Shown: piece by piece, positions 1 to 7,607 of the stretch
Layout of the letters: each line of letters starts with the position of its first letter
Numbering within the stretch: the stretch's first letter is position 1
From: Opitutus sp. GAS368
GTDB lineage: Bacteria > Verrucomicrobiota > Verrucomicrobiia > Opitutales > Opitutaceae
Assembly (NCBI GenBank): GCA_945869845.1
Contig: CAMBRG010000001.1
Location: 36,478 to 100,477, forward strand
Direction: 5' to 3'
Length of the DNA stretch: 64,000 nt
The notes under the pieces: generated by a model
What the model was told of the DNA's origin: nothing
The model's database searches: none
The model's input: only the letters and a program-made list of their open reading frames with translations
Made by a program: the position numbers and the translations under genes

Positions 1-2313
1 TCCTACGATGCATCCCAAGCCAAGCGCCTGGTTGATGCCATACAGCACGCCAAAACCGGCGGCGGCTCTACCGGTCCACGATTTTTCGCGGATATTCGCC
101 CGCATGCATTTCAGGAGCGCATTCTCGACGCTCTTGCCGCCGCTCGCGGCTTAGGTCAGACGCGTAATCTAGTTGTCGCCGCCACCGGCACCGGCAAAAC
201 CGTAATAGCTGCCTTTGACTATGCCCGCTTCACCTTCCGTGCCGTAAGTGAATCGGTGGGCAACATGCGCCCGAATCTCCTCTTCGTTGCCCACCGGAAA
301 GAGATTTTGGAACAGGCCCGAGATTGTTTTAGGACGGTTTTGCGTGACGCCAATTTTGGTGAACTGCTCGTAGATGGGAGTCGTCCTGCCGCCTGGAATC
401 ACGTGTTTGCCTCCGTGCAAAGCCTGACCAACGCCGAGCCTTGGCTGACTTTTTCACCCGAGCACTACCCGTTTATCGTGATCGACGAGGCGCACCACAG
501 CACGGCCTCCAGTTATCGTCCGATGATGGAAAATTGCCGCCCGGCGGTGCTGCTAGGGCTCACTGCCACGCCTGAGCGCATGGACGGCAGCTCCATCTTG
601 CCTGATTTCGGTGGTGAATTTGCTGCCGAGATTCGACTCCCCGAGGCACTCGAAGAAAAACTCCTCTGCCCCTTTCACTACTTCGGAATTACCGATCCCG
701 TTTCGCTCACCGACGAGCGTTTCTGGCGCAACGGCCAATATGACATCACCGCCCTCACCGAGGCGTATACGGGCGACGACATCCGCGCCCGCCAGCGACT
801 CGATGTTATCCTCGCCAGCCTGCTCCGTTATCAACCCGATCTCAGCCGCACCCGCGCCGTCGGTTTTTGTGCGAGTGTCGCACACGCCCGCTACATGGCG
901 GCCGCGTTTAACCAAGCCGCCTATCGCGCCGCTGTTATCGTAGGTGAAACACCCACTGAAGAACGGGCCACCCTTATGGCGGAATTCCGCGCTGGACGCC
1001 TGCCCTTCGTCTTCACGGTTGATGTTTTTAGCGAGGGTGTGGACGTGCCGGAGATTAATCTAGTGATGTTCCTGCGCCCTACGGACAGCCTCACCGTCTT
1101 CCTTCAGCAACTCGGCCGCGGACTGCGTCACGCACCCGAAAAGGACTGCCTGACCGTCCTCGATTTTATCGGGCAAAATCATCGCCGCTACCGCATTGAC
1201 CGTAAGTTCGCTGCACTCCTCAACCGTGACCGTCAGCGCATGGACCAGGAAGTGGAAAAGGATTTTCCCCATCTGCCGCCCGGCTGTAACATCCAACTCG
1301 AGCGCGTCGCTCGCGAGTCCATCCTCAACAACATCCGCGAGAGCCTGCGCAACTTCAGCACACTGGTAACCGAGAGTTTGGCGACTTTTCAGCAAGATCA
1401 CGGCTGTGCCCCAACCTTTGGGAATTTCATTCGAATCACCGGTGTGTCGCCGCTCACTCTCCTCAAAAACAAAACGTGGTCCGAATGGCAGGCGCTTGCG
1501 CGTCATGGTATTCCCCCAACGGATCCGGACCTGGACGCCTGTCGTCAGGCACATCGGCGGATACTTCTGCGCACCGATCCGCAGGTGTTGCGTCAGCTGG
1601 CGCACTTCGCCGACGCCGACCGCGATTTCGACGTGAACCGAGACCTCGTTTGCGAGACCGACGGGATCGGCCTGCATTATCTGTTGTGGGGAAAAAAAGG
1701 CGCAGATGTCGGTGTCGCCACGGTCGAGGATTCTCTAAAAAAATGGCGGCGCAATCCGACCGCCGTGCGAGACCTCCGCGAACTTATTGAACACGTGCAG
1801 CGCCATCCTGCGTTTCCGGTCGCACCGCTTGGCCTGCCTTTCCCCTGCTCCCTGCAACTGCATGCAGCCTACGGATCGGCCGAGATAAAAGCCGCTCTGG
1901 GGTTTTGCAGCTTGGAGAAATCAGGTCCTGCCGGTGTGGGAGTGTTCCATGACGAAGAGCGTAAATGCTACGTGCATTTAGTGACCTTCCGGAAATCGGA
2001 GCAGGACTTCTCGCCCACTACCCAATATCGCGACTATCCGATAAGTCGCACGCAACTGCACTGGGAAAGCCAATCCACGACGACACAGCTCAGTGCGACG
2101 GGGCAGAATCTTCTGCACTTTCGTGAGCGGGGCTACACCATACTTTTCTTCGCCCGCTTGGAAAAACGCATCGGTGACGAAACCGCCCCGTTTATCTTTC
2201 TTGGTCCTGCGGATCGCCTGCTCAGTGCTGACGGCAACCGCCCTATCTCCATAGTTTGGGAGCTAGCCTATCCTATGCCCGCCGCACTGTTTGAAGAGGC
2301 AAAGACGACCTGA
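1..2313 (+). CDS. DUF3427-type DEAH-box helicase (5' end outside window)
   Basis: The frame is open from base 1, so the gene begins upstream. It encodes a superfamily 2 helicase. The Walker A motif AATGTGKT lies at 178-201 and the DEAH box (VIDEAHH) at 484-495. 'GLTATPERMDG' is motif III-like, and 'QQLGRGLRHAPEK' is the motif VI arginine-finger region. The C-terminal third (about 1830-2313) resembles the DUF3427 domain, which follows the helicase core in this family. Full-length members usually carry an N-terminal phospholipase-D-like nuclease domain, which would lie upstream. Family knowledge links such proteins to defence islands and restriction-like loci. The broken DUF2357 nuclease begins about 17 bases after the stop and fits that context. 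Function in phage or plasmid defence is inferred. Confidence 0.9.
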   Translation, partial: SYDASQAKRLVDAIQHAKTGGGSTGPRFFADIRPHAFQERILDALAAARGLGQTRNLVVAATGTGKTVIAAFDYARFTFRAVSESVGNMRPNLLFVAHRKEILEQARDCFRTVLRDANFGELLVDGSRPAAWNHVFASVQSLTNAEPWLTFSPEHYPFIVIDEAHHSTASSYRPMMENCRPAVLLGLTATPERMDGSSILPDFGGEFAAEIRLPEALEEKLLCPFHYFGITDPVSLTDERFWRNGQYDITALTEAYTGDDIRARQRLDVILASLLRYQPDLSRTRAVGFCASVAHARYMAAAFNQAAYRAAVIVGETPTEERATLMAEFRAGRLPFVFTVDVFSEGVDVPEINLVMFLRPTDSLTVFLQQLGRGLRHAPEKDCLTVLDFIGQNHRRYRIDRKFAALLNRDRQRMDQEVEKDFPHLPPGCNIQLERVARESILNNIRESLRNFSTLVTESLATFQQDHGCAPTFGNFIRITGVSPLTLLKNKTWSEWQALARHGIPPTDPDLDACRQAHRRILLRTDPQVLRQLAHFADADRDFDVNRDLVCETDGIGLHYLLWGKKGADVGVATVEDSLKKWRRNPTAVRDLRELIEHVQRHPAFPVAPLGLPFPCSLQLHAAYGSAEIKAALGFCSLEKSGPAGVGVFHDEERKCYVHLVTFRKSEQDFSPTTQYRDYPISRTQLHWESQSTTTQLSATGQNLLHFRERGYTILFFARLEKRIGDETAPFIFLGPADRLLSADGNRPISIVWELAYPMPAALFEEAKTT

Positions 2314-2330
2314 GAAACTGGATACTATTT

Positions 2331-3490
2331 TGAGCCGCGCTCGCCGGAGTTTGACCGCAAGCACATTGTCGTCCGCTCAAAGCCGAGTTTCAGTTTAACC
2401 ACAAATTTCTCCGCAACGCCGACCACCGGAAAAACGGCGGTTGGACGCGGGGCGTGCAACCCGACTACACCATCAGCATCTGGCCCGCTGAGTTTGAGAA
2501 AGACGAGGCAGAGAAGTGCGAGGCTTTGGGGCATATTCACTTCGACGCCAAGTATCGGGTGGAGAATCTGGATGCGCTGTTTGGGAAGAAGGAGGAAGAG
2601 GACGAGAATATCAGCGACCGCTCTGAATCCGTCGCCGCCAAGCCTACCGCCGCCAAGTATTCCGACCTGCTCAAAATGCACGCCTACCGCGACGCCATCC
2701 GCCGCACAGCGTGTGCCTACGTGCTCTATCCCGGCAACGATGGGGACGATAAGCGATTTGAGGAGTTCGACCACCGGGGTTTCCACGAGGTGTTGCCGGG
2801 GCTGGGAGCCTTTGCGATCCGGCCAAAGCCGACGGCTCTGCCGATGGCATGGCGTCGCTTTCCATATTCCTCGATGAAGTGATCGAGCACCTATCCAACC
2901 GCACCACTGCCCGCGAGCGAAACACCTACCACCTCGCCGAGTCCTACGCCGTCGAAGAGGCGCCGGTTCCCTATGGCGATCTGGTGCTGAATGAACTCGA
3001 TGAGTTTTCGGCCACCCGGCGGGCGCTGCCCCCCGCCGAGCATCACATCGTTGTAGCGTGGTATAATGATGCTGAGCAGCTGAAATGGACGGAGGAGACA
3101 GGCAAGGTTCTGGTGCGCTTGGGCGACAGACCGGGCACTTGGCACGTGCCCCCGGAGTTTGCATCGGCCCGTCATGTGCTCCTCCACACCCGCAACGATG
3201 TCAGGCCGGGGCTGCTACGCCTCAAAGACGGTTATCCCGGCTACAAGATTTTCTCTGCGAAAGATGTGCTCGATTTAGGCTATCCGGGCGCGGCCAAGGG
3301 TGAAATCTACGCGATCTTTGAAGTGGAGAAGGACGCCAGTTATGCAGGACAAACGTGGGATGCGGTCAAATTGTGGAAGGCGCAAAAGACATTTGATCGC
3401 CGCACACGCTATCGCCCCAAACCTCACCCAAGACGGTCAGCTGATCCTCGTATCTTGAGTCTTCGCGAATTACTCACCGCCCGAAAATGA
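2331..3490 (+). pseudogene. Frameshifted DUF2357/McrC-like PD-(D/E)XK nuclease remnant
   Basis: Three reading frames join into one protein-like sequence. 'FEPRSPEFDRKHIVVRS' (from 2331) continues after a frameshift near 2379 as 'AEFQFNHKFLRN', which runs through 'KMHAYRDAIRR' (about 2677-2709), the conserved nuclease-domain motif of DUF2357/DUF524 proteins. It shifts again near 2821-2830 into the frame that ends at 3490. The last part (about 3020-3400, with 'GYPG..KGEIYAIFEVE') resembles the C-terminal domain often attached to these proteins. The N-terminal half is missing, so this is a dead 3' fragment. Intact relatives act with McrB-like or helicase partners in modification-dependent restriction. 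The upstream helicase would be the natural partner. The family call is firm; the exact breakpoints are approximate. Confidence 0.75.
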
Positions 3491-3544
3491 CCATTCCCGC
3501 AGCGGATGGCGTGACGTGACGATTCCAGAATGAGGGGAACCCGG

Positions 3545-3735
3545 GTTCGCACCGATCGGTTTTTCAACACCACGATATCGGCGCGGCGGGTTTCGGGGGT
3601 TACGCTGAGCTCGTCGAGGCGGCCGGCCACAATGCGCCCTCGATGACGTTGGCTCGGGGGGCGTGGAGCTTGAATTCAGCGTTCCAATAAGGCGCGGTGG
3701 AGAAGCCCGGCCGGCGGTCGGGGTTATACTTTCCC
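3545..3735 (-). pseudogene. Relic of the C-terminal end of a secreted enzyme (unassigned)
   Basis: On the minus strand, 'YWNAEFKLHAPRANVIEG' followed by 'ALWPAG' and, after a -1 shift near 3620, 'RLDELSVTPETRRADIVVLKN' reads like a conserved beta-sandwich tail of the kind found at the end of large glycoside hydrolases. No start, catalytic region or clean stop remains. I cannot name the family with confidence. It is a candidate leftover of a carbohydrate-active enzyme next to the sulfatase run. Confidence 0.35.
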
Positions 3736-3776
3736 TGAGGGCGGAGCGGGGGAGGGGCTGCGGTGATTGCGGCCGG

Positions 3777-3808
3777 GCGTTCCGCGACGGGGGCGTCGCG
3801 GCTCCAGG
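3777..3808. repeat. REP-like palindrome, family 2 (copy 1)
   Basis: The core CGCGACGGGGGCGTCGCG is a palindrome (CGCGACG/CGTCGCG arms) followed by CTCCAG. The same core plus CTCCAG recurs at 35990-36019. Both copies are intergenic. Confidence 0.6.
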
Positions 3809-3853
3809 TGGTCGGTCGGGGGCGGCCGACAAGCGTCGCCTCTATGCGGTCTC

Positions 3854-3883
3854 CCAACCCCACGGGCGGGACGCCCGTGCCAC
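3854..3883. repeat. REP-like palindrome, family 1 (copy 1)
   Basis: Contains CACGGGCGGGACGCCCGTG, a palindrome with CACGGGC/GCCCGTG arms, ending in CCAC. It is related to copies at 12215-12242 and 26307-26340, where the loop reads AAGAT. Confidence 0.65.
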
Positions 3884-3897
3884 ACTCGACGAGTCGC

Positions 3898-3975
3898 TCA
3901 GAAGCTGAAGGTGAGCGTCACGCGGCGGTTGAGGCCGGGTTGGGCGAAATGTGGGAGGTCGGCGCGATGGCTGCG
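3898..3975 (-). pseudogene. C-terminal tail relic of a TonB-dependent receptor
   Basis: The minus-strand frame ending at 3898 reads 'ADLPHFAQPGLNRRVTLTFSF' before a TGA stop. Hydrophobic/aromatic alternation ending in a terminal phenylalanine is the outer-membrane beta-barrel insertion signature. It matches the last strand of the large TonB-dependent receptors in this lineage; the receptors at 48087, 58617 and 62406 also end in F. Only about 25 residues can be followed upstream before similarity fades into the toxin-antitoxin pair, so the rest of the gene is gone. The match is short and the call is tentative. Confidence 0.4.
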
Positions 3976-4055
3976 CGGCGGAGGAAAATGGCGGCCGTGA
4001 GCCCCCAGCCTGACCACCGAAGCTGGTCACCGCAGCGCGCCTTCAGGCTCTGCGA

Positions 4056-4367
4056 TCAGAGCGTCATTTGCCGGTTCCAAGTCTCGCGAACGGCGGCCAA
4101 ATCGGCGGCCCCCAACACCCCGAGGCGTCGCAGAAAAATAGTTTTCTCGGCGGTCACAAGTCGGTCGAGACGGGCGACGGAAGGCTTGAGCAGTCCAGCT
4201 GCCTTCCAGTCGTGGAGGGTGACATCGAGCGCCCTGGTGTGACTCACGGAGGTAATACGACAGATGACGGCATCCGGCTGAAGATCGAAAAGCACCAAAG
4301 CCGGACGAATCTTGCTTTCGGTGCCCGCCGTGAACGGGAACTGACAAATGAAGATCTCCCCGAACAT
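4056..4367 (-). CDS. PemK/MazF-like toxin
   Basis: A 103-residue protein with the N-terminal signature of the PemK/MazF family: an initial 'GEIFICQFPFTAG' strand, then 'KIRPALVLF' (the conserved K-x-R-P-A/V-L motif) and 'RITS' strands. Family members are usually ribosome-independent mRNA interferases held inactive by a cognate antitoxin. The start ATG at 4365-4367 shares one base with the TGA stop of the upstream small gene (TGATG), the classic coupled antitoxin-then-toxin order. No frameshift is visible, so the pair appears intact even though its surroundings are decayed. Target specificity cannot be read from sequence. Confidence 0.8.
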   Translation of the reverse strand: MFGEIFICQFPFTAGTESKIRPALVLFDLQPDAVICRITSVSHTRALDVTLHDWKAAGLLKPSVARLDRLVTAEKTIFLRRLGVLGAADLAAVRETWNRQMTL

Positions 4368-4579
4368 CAGCGGCAGGAGTCGTAGATGGCGTCCTCGGGC
4401 GAGTCATCGCGGAGAAACTGCTGGTAAGCGCCCTTGCGCCATTCGGCATCTCCGGACGGTTCGTCGGTCAGAACGATGATGCGCACGCGTCCTTTTTTGG
4501 GCAACTGGTCGGCGACCTCCGGTGGGATCGGCAGCAGGCGTGAGTCGCTCAACTCCGTGGTAAATTCAATAGCGTGCAT
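4367..4579 (-). CDS. Antitoxin of the PemK/MazF-like pair
   Basis: A 70-residue acidic protein immediately upstream of the toxin, overlapping it by one base. The first half ('LPIPPEVADQLPKKGRVRIIVL') looks like an AbrB/SpoVT-type swapped-hairpin DNA-binding segment, with a proline-rich turn followed by two short strands. The acidic C-terminal half ('AEWRKGAYQQFLRDDSPEDAIYD') is the expected disordered toxin-neutralising segment. As in known systems, it probably also represses its own operon. The operator was not identified. The ATG is at 4577-4579; no Shine-Dalgarno sequence precedes it. Confidence 0.7.
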   Translation of the reverse strand: MHAIEFTTELSDSRLLPIPPEVADQLPKKGRVRIIVLTDEPSGDAEWRKGAYQQFLRDDSPEDAIYDSCR

Positions 4580-4850
4580 GGGCGGAGGGTGTTGCTCAAG
4601 CAGCGGCGGGTCAATCCGCCCGTTGTCACGAGGCGCGTGATATCGCGCCGCCTAACTCGTGATTCCGGGCGATGATATCGGTGGGGCTTTGCAGACCGAG
4701 CTCGAAGCCCGGCTACATGGTTGTTCGAGCCGATGGGGTCACGTATTGACTCTTGACATACGGCGCAATCTCCGGGGCGTATGCAAGTCATGGCCGCAAA
4801 GTGGGGCTAGCCGAAGCTCGGCAAAGCACGCATTGAAGCCCGACTTGCGT
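4580..4850. other. No recognisable gene
   Basis: This stretch upstream of the antitoxin holds only short open frames without family features. It may contain the eroded 5' part of the Vsr-like relic (for example 'VMAAK' near 4787-4801), but I could not follow a frame. The antitoxin promoter should lie here. Confidence 0.4.
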
Positions 4851-4959
4851 TTGGCACTCGCACCATTGCGCCTCGCCCGGATTTGCCCCGCGATGCCCGG
4901 TCTCGCCCGACCCGCACCGGCCCCCGCGCCTTACCGGCTCACGCTTCGCCTTTCAGATT

Positions 4960-5225
4960 AAGCTCCGTCAGCTCACCAGACGATCTCCACGCCTGACCAT
5001 CTTCGTCGACGGTTGCTTCTGGCACGGTTGCCCCCTCCATGGCACGCAGCCGAAGCACAACGCGAAATTCTGGCGCGAGAAGCTGGCTCGCAACCACGCG
5101 CGTGACCGGGAAGTGAATCGCGCGCTCCGCGCGAGGGTTGGCGGGTGCTGCGAATTTGGGAGCATGAATTACGGCGGAAGAACGAGAGGCGGCTGGCGGC
5201 GAAACTTGATTGCGCGGTCCAGCGC
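4960..5225 (+). pseudogene. Vsr-like very short patch repair endonuclease relic
   Basis: The frame from 4999 reads 'IFVDGCFWHGCPLHGTQ', the hallmark FVDGCFWHGC block of Vsr-type endonucleases. It continues with 'FWREKLARNHARDREVNRALR'. A one-base shift near 5135 then moves into the frame giving 'GWRVLRIWEHELRR', the family's conserved C-terminal motif. Upstream, 'SSPDD' at 4970-4984 in yet another frame matches the LPGSPD motif that normally precedes FVDG. At least two frameshifts and the missing N-terminus make it non-functional. Intact Vsr nicks T:G mismatches created by deamination of 5-methylcytosine and usually sits beside a cytosine methyltransferase. None is visible here. Confidence 0.7.
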
Positions 5226-5264
5226 TTCGAGGCGTTCGCCCGGTGGCGGGTTCGGGCTGGGGCG

Positions 5265-6764
5265 TCAGCGGTAGTCGGCGCCGGTGAGGCTTTCGAGGAC
5301 GGAGCGCTGCCAAGTTTGCAGGATGGCGGCAAGTTTCTCGGCTTCGGCGGGGTGCGTTGCGATGACGTTGGTTTTCTCGGCGGGATCGGTGCGGAGATCG
5401 AAGAGCTCGCGGCCGCTCCCATTGGTACCGTCGACGACGAGTTTGTAGCGGTTGCTCACGACGGCGCGTGGACCGGCGAAGTCTTGCGGGAGGATTTCGC
5501 GGTGCTGGAAGTTTTGAAAATCGCGCGTGGCGGTGCCGCCGGGGCCGAGCTTCACCAGCGGGGTGGTGCCTTTTTGCAATTCGGGATCGAGGTAGGGTTT
5601 CGCGCCGGGATGGCGGGCGATGGCGTCGTCCCAGAAACAGATCGGCGCGGCGCGTTCGGTCATCGTGCCGTCGAGGAGCGCGCGGAGCGAAAGGCCGTCG
5701 AGGGGGCGGCGCGGGAGGGGGTGGCCCGCGAGGTCGCAGAGCGTGGGCAGGATGTCGCTGGTGACGGCGTTGACGTCGGTCGTGCGCGGGCGGGAAATTT
5801 TCGCGGGCCACTCGATGATGCCGGGGACGCGAATGCCGCCCTCGTAGATGCTACCTTTTCGTTCGCGGAACGGAACGGTGGCGACGGCCTCCTCGGGGGT
5901 GCCGTTGTCGCCGCAATACCAGAGCAGGGTATTGGCGCGGAGGCCGGCGGCGCCGAGATGGTCGCGGAGTTGGCCGATGGAGCGATCCATCGCGGTGATC
6001 TCGGCGAAACGCTCGCGGAGCACGTCGCGTTGGAGGCGGGTGGTGTTGCGCCCGGTTTCGTTGGACGTGAGTTTTACCTGACGGTTACCAAAGGTGGCGG
6101 GGAGATCGTCGTAGAGCGCGAGATCTTTGGGGAGGGCTTGATACGGCTCGTGCGGTGAACCGAACCACACAACGACGAAGAACGGTTTACCGGCGCGGCG
6201 GGCGGCGTCGATGTAACGGATCGCCTCGGCGATGATGATCTCCGAGCTCTCGCCCTTGATGACGTGGGGCGGGCCGCCGTTGCGGGAGAGGGAAGGATCG
6301 AGTTCGAAAAAGTTATCGTGGGAGAGCCACGTATCGAAGCCCATGGCGCCGGGGTTGGTCGGCGAAGAGGCTTTTACGGGGCCGAGGTGCCATTTGCCAA
6401 AATGCCCGGTGGCGTAACCGGCGTCGCGCAGGAGTTGGGCGACCGTGATTTCCTGCGGTCGCGTCGACCAACCCGGGGCGAAGGTGCCGGAGCGATGGTG
6501 GTGGCGGCCGTTCATGACGGTGGCCCGAGTGGGTGAACAACTCGCGCCGCCGGAGTAGAAGCGGTCGAGCCGGAGGCCGGTGCGCGCCATCTCGTCGAGG
6601 ACGGGTGTCTTCAAGTAGGGATGGCCGTTGTAACCGGTTTCGTCCCAGCCGTGGTCGTCGCCCATGAGCAGGACGAGGTTGGGACGCTCGGCCGCGGCGA
6701 CGGAGAAGGCGGAGAGGGGGAGAAGGAGGGAAAGAGAGAGGGAGAGAAAGGGGCGGAGGTGCAT
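5265..6764 (-). CDS. Type I sulfatase 1 (secreted)
   Basis: A 499-residue sulfatase (PF00884 fold) that hydrolyses sulfate esters, probably on a polysaccharide. The signal peptide is residues 1-25, a Leu/Ser repeat core ending in AAA. Active-site set: metal ligands D36-D37, formylglycine cysteine C76 in CSPTR, K124 and H126 (GKWH), H205, D286-N287 (GDNG) and K303. It is the last gene of the minus-strand run and starts 5 bases after the hydrolase at 6770. It is a close paralog of the sulfatase at 9087: both carry an 'FF.L.P.LSR.G' insert around residues 152-163. The substrate cannot be assigned from sequence alone. Confidence 0.95.
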   Translation of the reverse strand: MHLRPFLSLSLSLLLPLSAFSVAAAERPNLVLLMGDDHGWDETGYNGHPYLKTPVLDEMARTGLRLDRFYSGGASCSPTRATVMNGRHHHRSGTFAPGWSTRPQEITVAQLLRDAGYATGHFGKWHLGPVKASSPTNPGAMGFDTWLSHDNFFELDPSLSRNGGPPHVIKGESSEIIIAEAIRYIDAARRAGKPFFVVVWFGSPHEPYQALPKDLALYDDLPATFGNRQVKLTSNETGRNTTRLQRDVLRERFAEITAMDRSIGQLRDHLGAAGLRANTLLWYCGDNGTPEEAVATVPFRERKGSIYEGGIRVPGIIEWPAKISRPRTTDVNAVTSDILPTLCDLAGHPLPRRPLDGLSLRALLDGTMTERAAPICFWDDAIARHPGAKPYLDPELQKGTTPLVKLGPGGTATRDFQNFQHREILPQDFAGPRAVVSNRYKLVVDGTNGSGRELFDLRTDPAEKTNVIATHPAEAEKLAAILQTWQRSVLESLTGADYR

Positions 6765-6769
6765 GGCTT

Positions 6770-7588
6770 TTAGCGGCGGGCGTGGGCGATCAGGAAGGCG
6801 AGGAGGGCGGGGTTTTCGAAGAAGCCGGGCCAGAGGTTGTGGCCTTGGCCTTCGGCGATGATGAGTTTCAGGTCGCCGCCGAGGGCGGCGTAACGGGATT
6901 TGAGCAGGGCGGAGTTGGCTTCGAGAGGGACGCGGGTATCGCGGTCGCCGTGAATCGCGAAGAGCGGGACGCGGGCGGCGGCGAGCGGGGCGAGGCGGTC
7001 GATAGGATTGTGGGCGGTGAGCTGCGCGGCAAGGGCGGCGGGCGTGAGTTGGTAGGCGGGGGCGGCGAGGGTGAGGCCGGGGTAGCTCGTGAGGTTGACC
7101 ACAGGATAAATGCCGGCGAAGGCGCCGACTTTTTCAGGGTGCTCGGCCGCCCAGGCCAGCAACATCAGACCGCCGCGACTGCGACCGAGCAGGAGTGGTT
7201 TGGCGGCGTAACCGCGCGTGCGCGTGAGCTCGGTGTGGAGGGCGGTGAACAACGCGCGGCCGGCGGGACTCCCGAAGGATTCGCCGACGTCGATGCCGGC
7301 GATGGAAATACCGGCGGCGAGCAGTTGGGAGAAAAGCCACAGCTCTTCCTTGCCCGGATACTTTTCGAGGGTCGGCGCATACCAGACCCACGGGCGTGGC
7401 GCGGTGGAGGTGGGGCCGGCCGGGGCGGCGATGAGGAAAGCCGGGCGACCGGCGACGGAAAACGTTTCGCCGGGAAGGGGGAGAATTTTTTCCGCGGCGA
7501 GGGATGCGACGACGGAAAGAAGGAAGAAAAGAGAAAGCGAAAGAGATCGGGCGAAGAACGGGAAGGAAGAGAAACTAAGGCAGGTCAT
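6770..7588 (-). CDS. Secreted alpha/beta hydrolase (esterase/peptidase-like)
   Basis: A 272-residue protein with an N-terminal signal peptide (about residues 1-32). The fold is read from the nucleophile elbow GRSRG (S137), the acid D217 in 'HGDRDTRVP' and the histidine H250 in 'GQGHNLWPGFF', a complete Ser-Asp-His triad. The pattern is that of prolyl-oligopeptidase/acetyl-xylan-esterase-like hydrolases. It lies 19 bases after the sulfatase at 7608 and 5 bases before the one at 5265, so it is almost certainly co-transcribed. In this setting a carbohydrate esterase (deacetylase) role is plausible, but it is inferred from neighbours only. Confidence 0.85.
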   Translation of the reverse strand: MTCLSFSSFPFFARSLSLSLFFLLSVVASLAAEKILPLPGETFSVAGRPAFLIAAPAGPTSTAPRPWVWYAPTLEKYPGKEELWLFSQLLAAGISIAGIDVGESFGSPAGRALFTALHTELTRTRGYAAKPLLLGRSRGGLMLLAWAAEHPEKVGAFAGIYPVVNLTSYPGLTLAAPAYQLTPAALAAQLTAHNPIDRLAPLAAARVPLFAIHGDRDTRVPLEANSALLKSRYAALGGDLKLIIAEGQGHNLWPGFFENPALLAFLIAHARR

Positions 7589-7607
7589 TGCGGGAGAGGG
7601 TGGAGGC

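Noticed and set aside
5145-6158. Plus-strand frame beginning with WEHEL and running through sulfatase 1
   Set aside because: Only the first 25-30 codons are Vsr-like; the remainder is antisense to sulfatase 1. Treated as a relic that lost its own stop.
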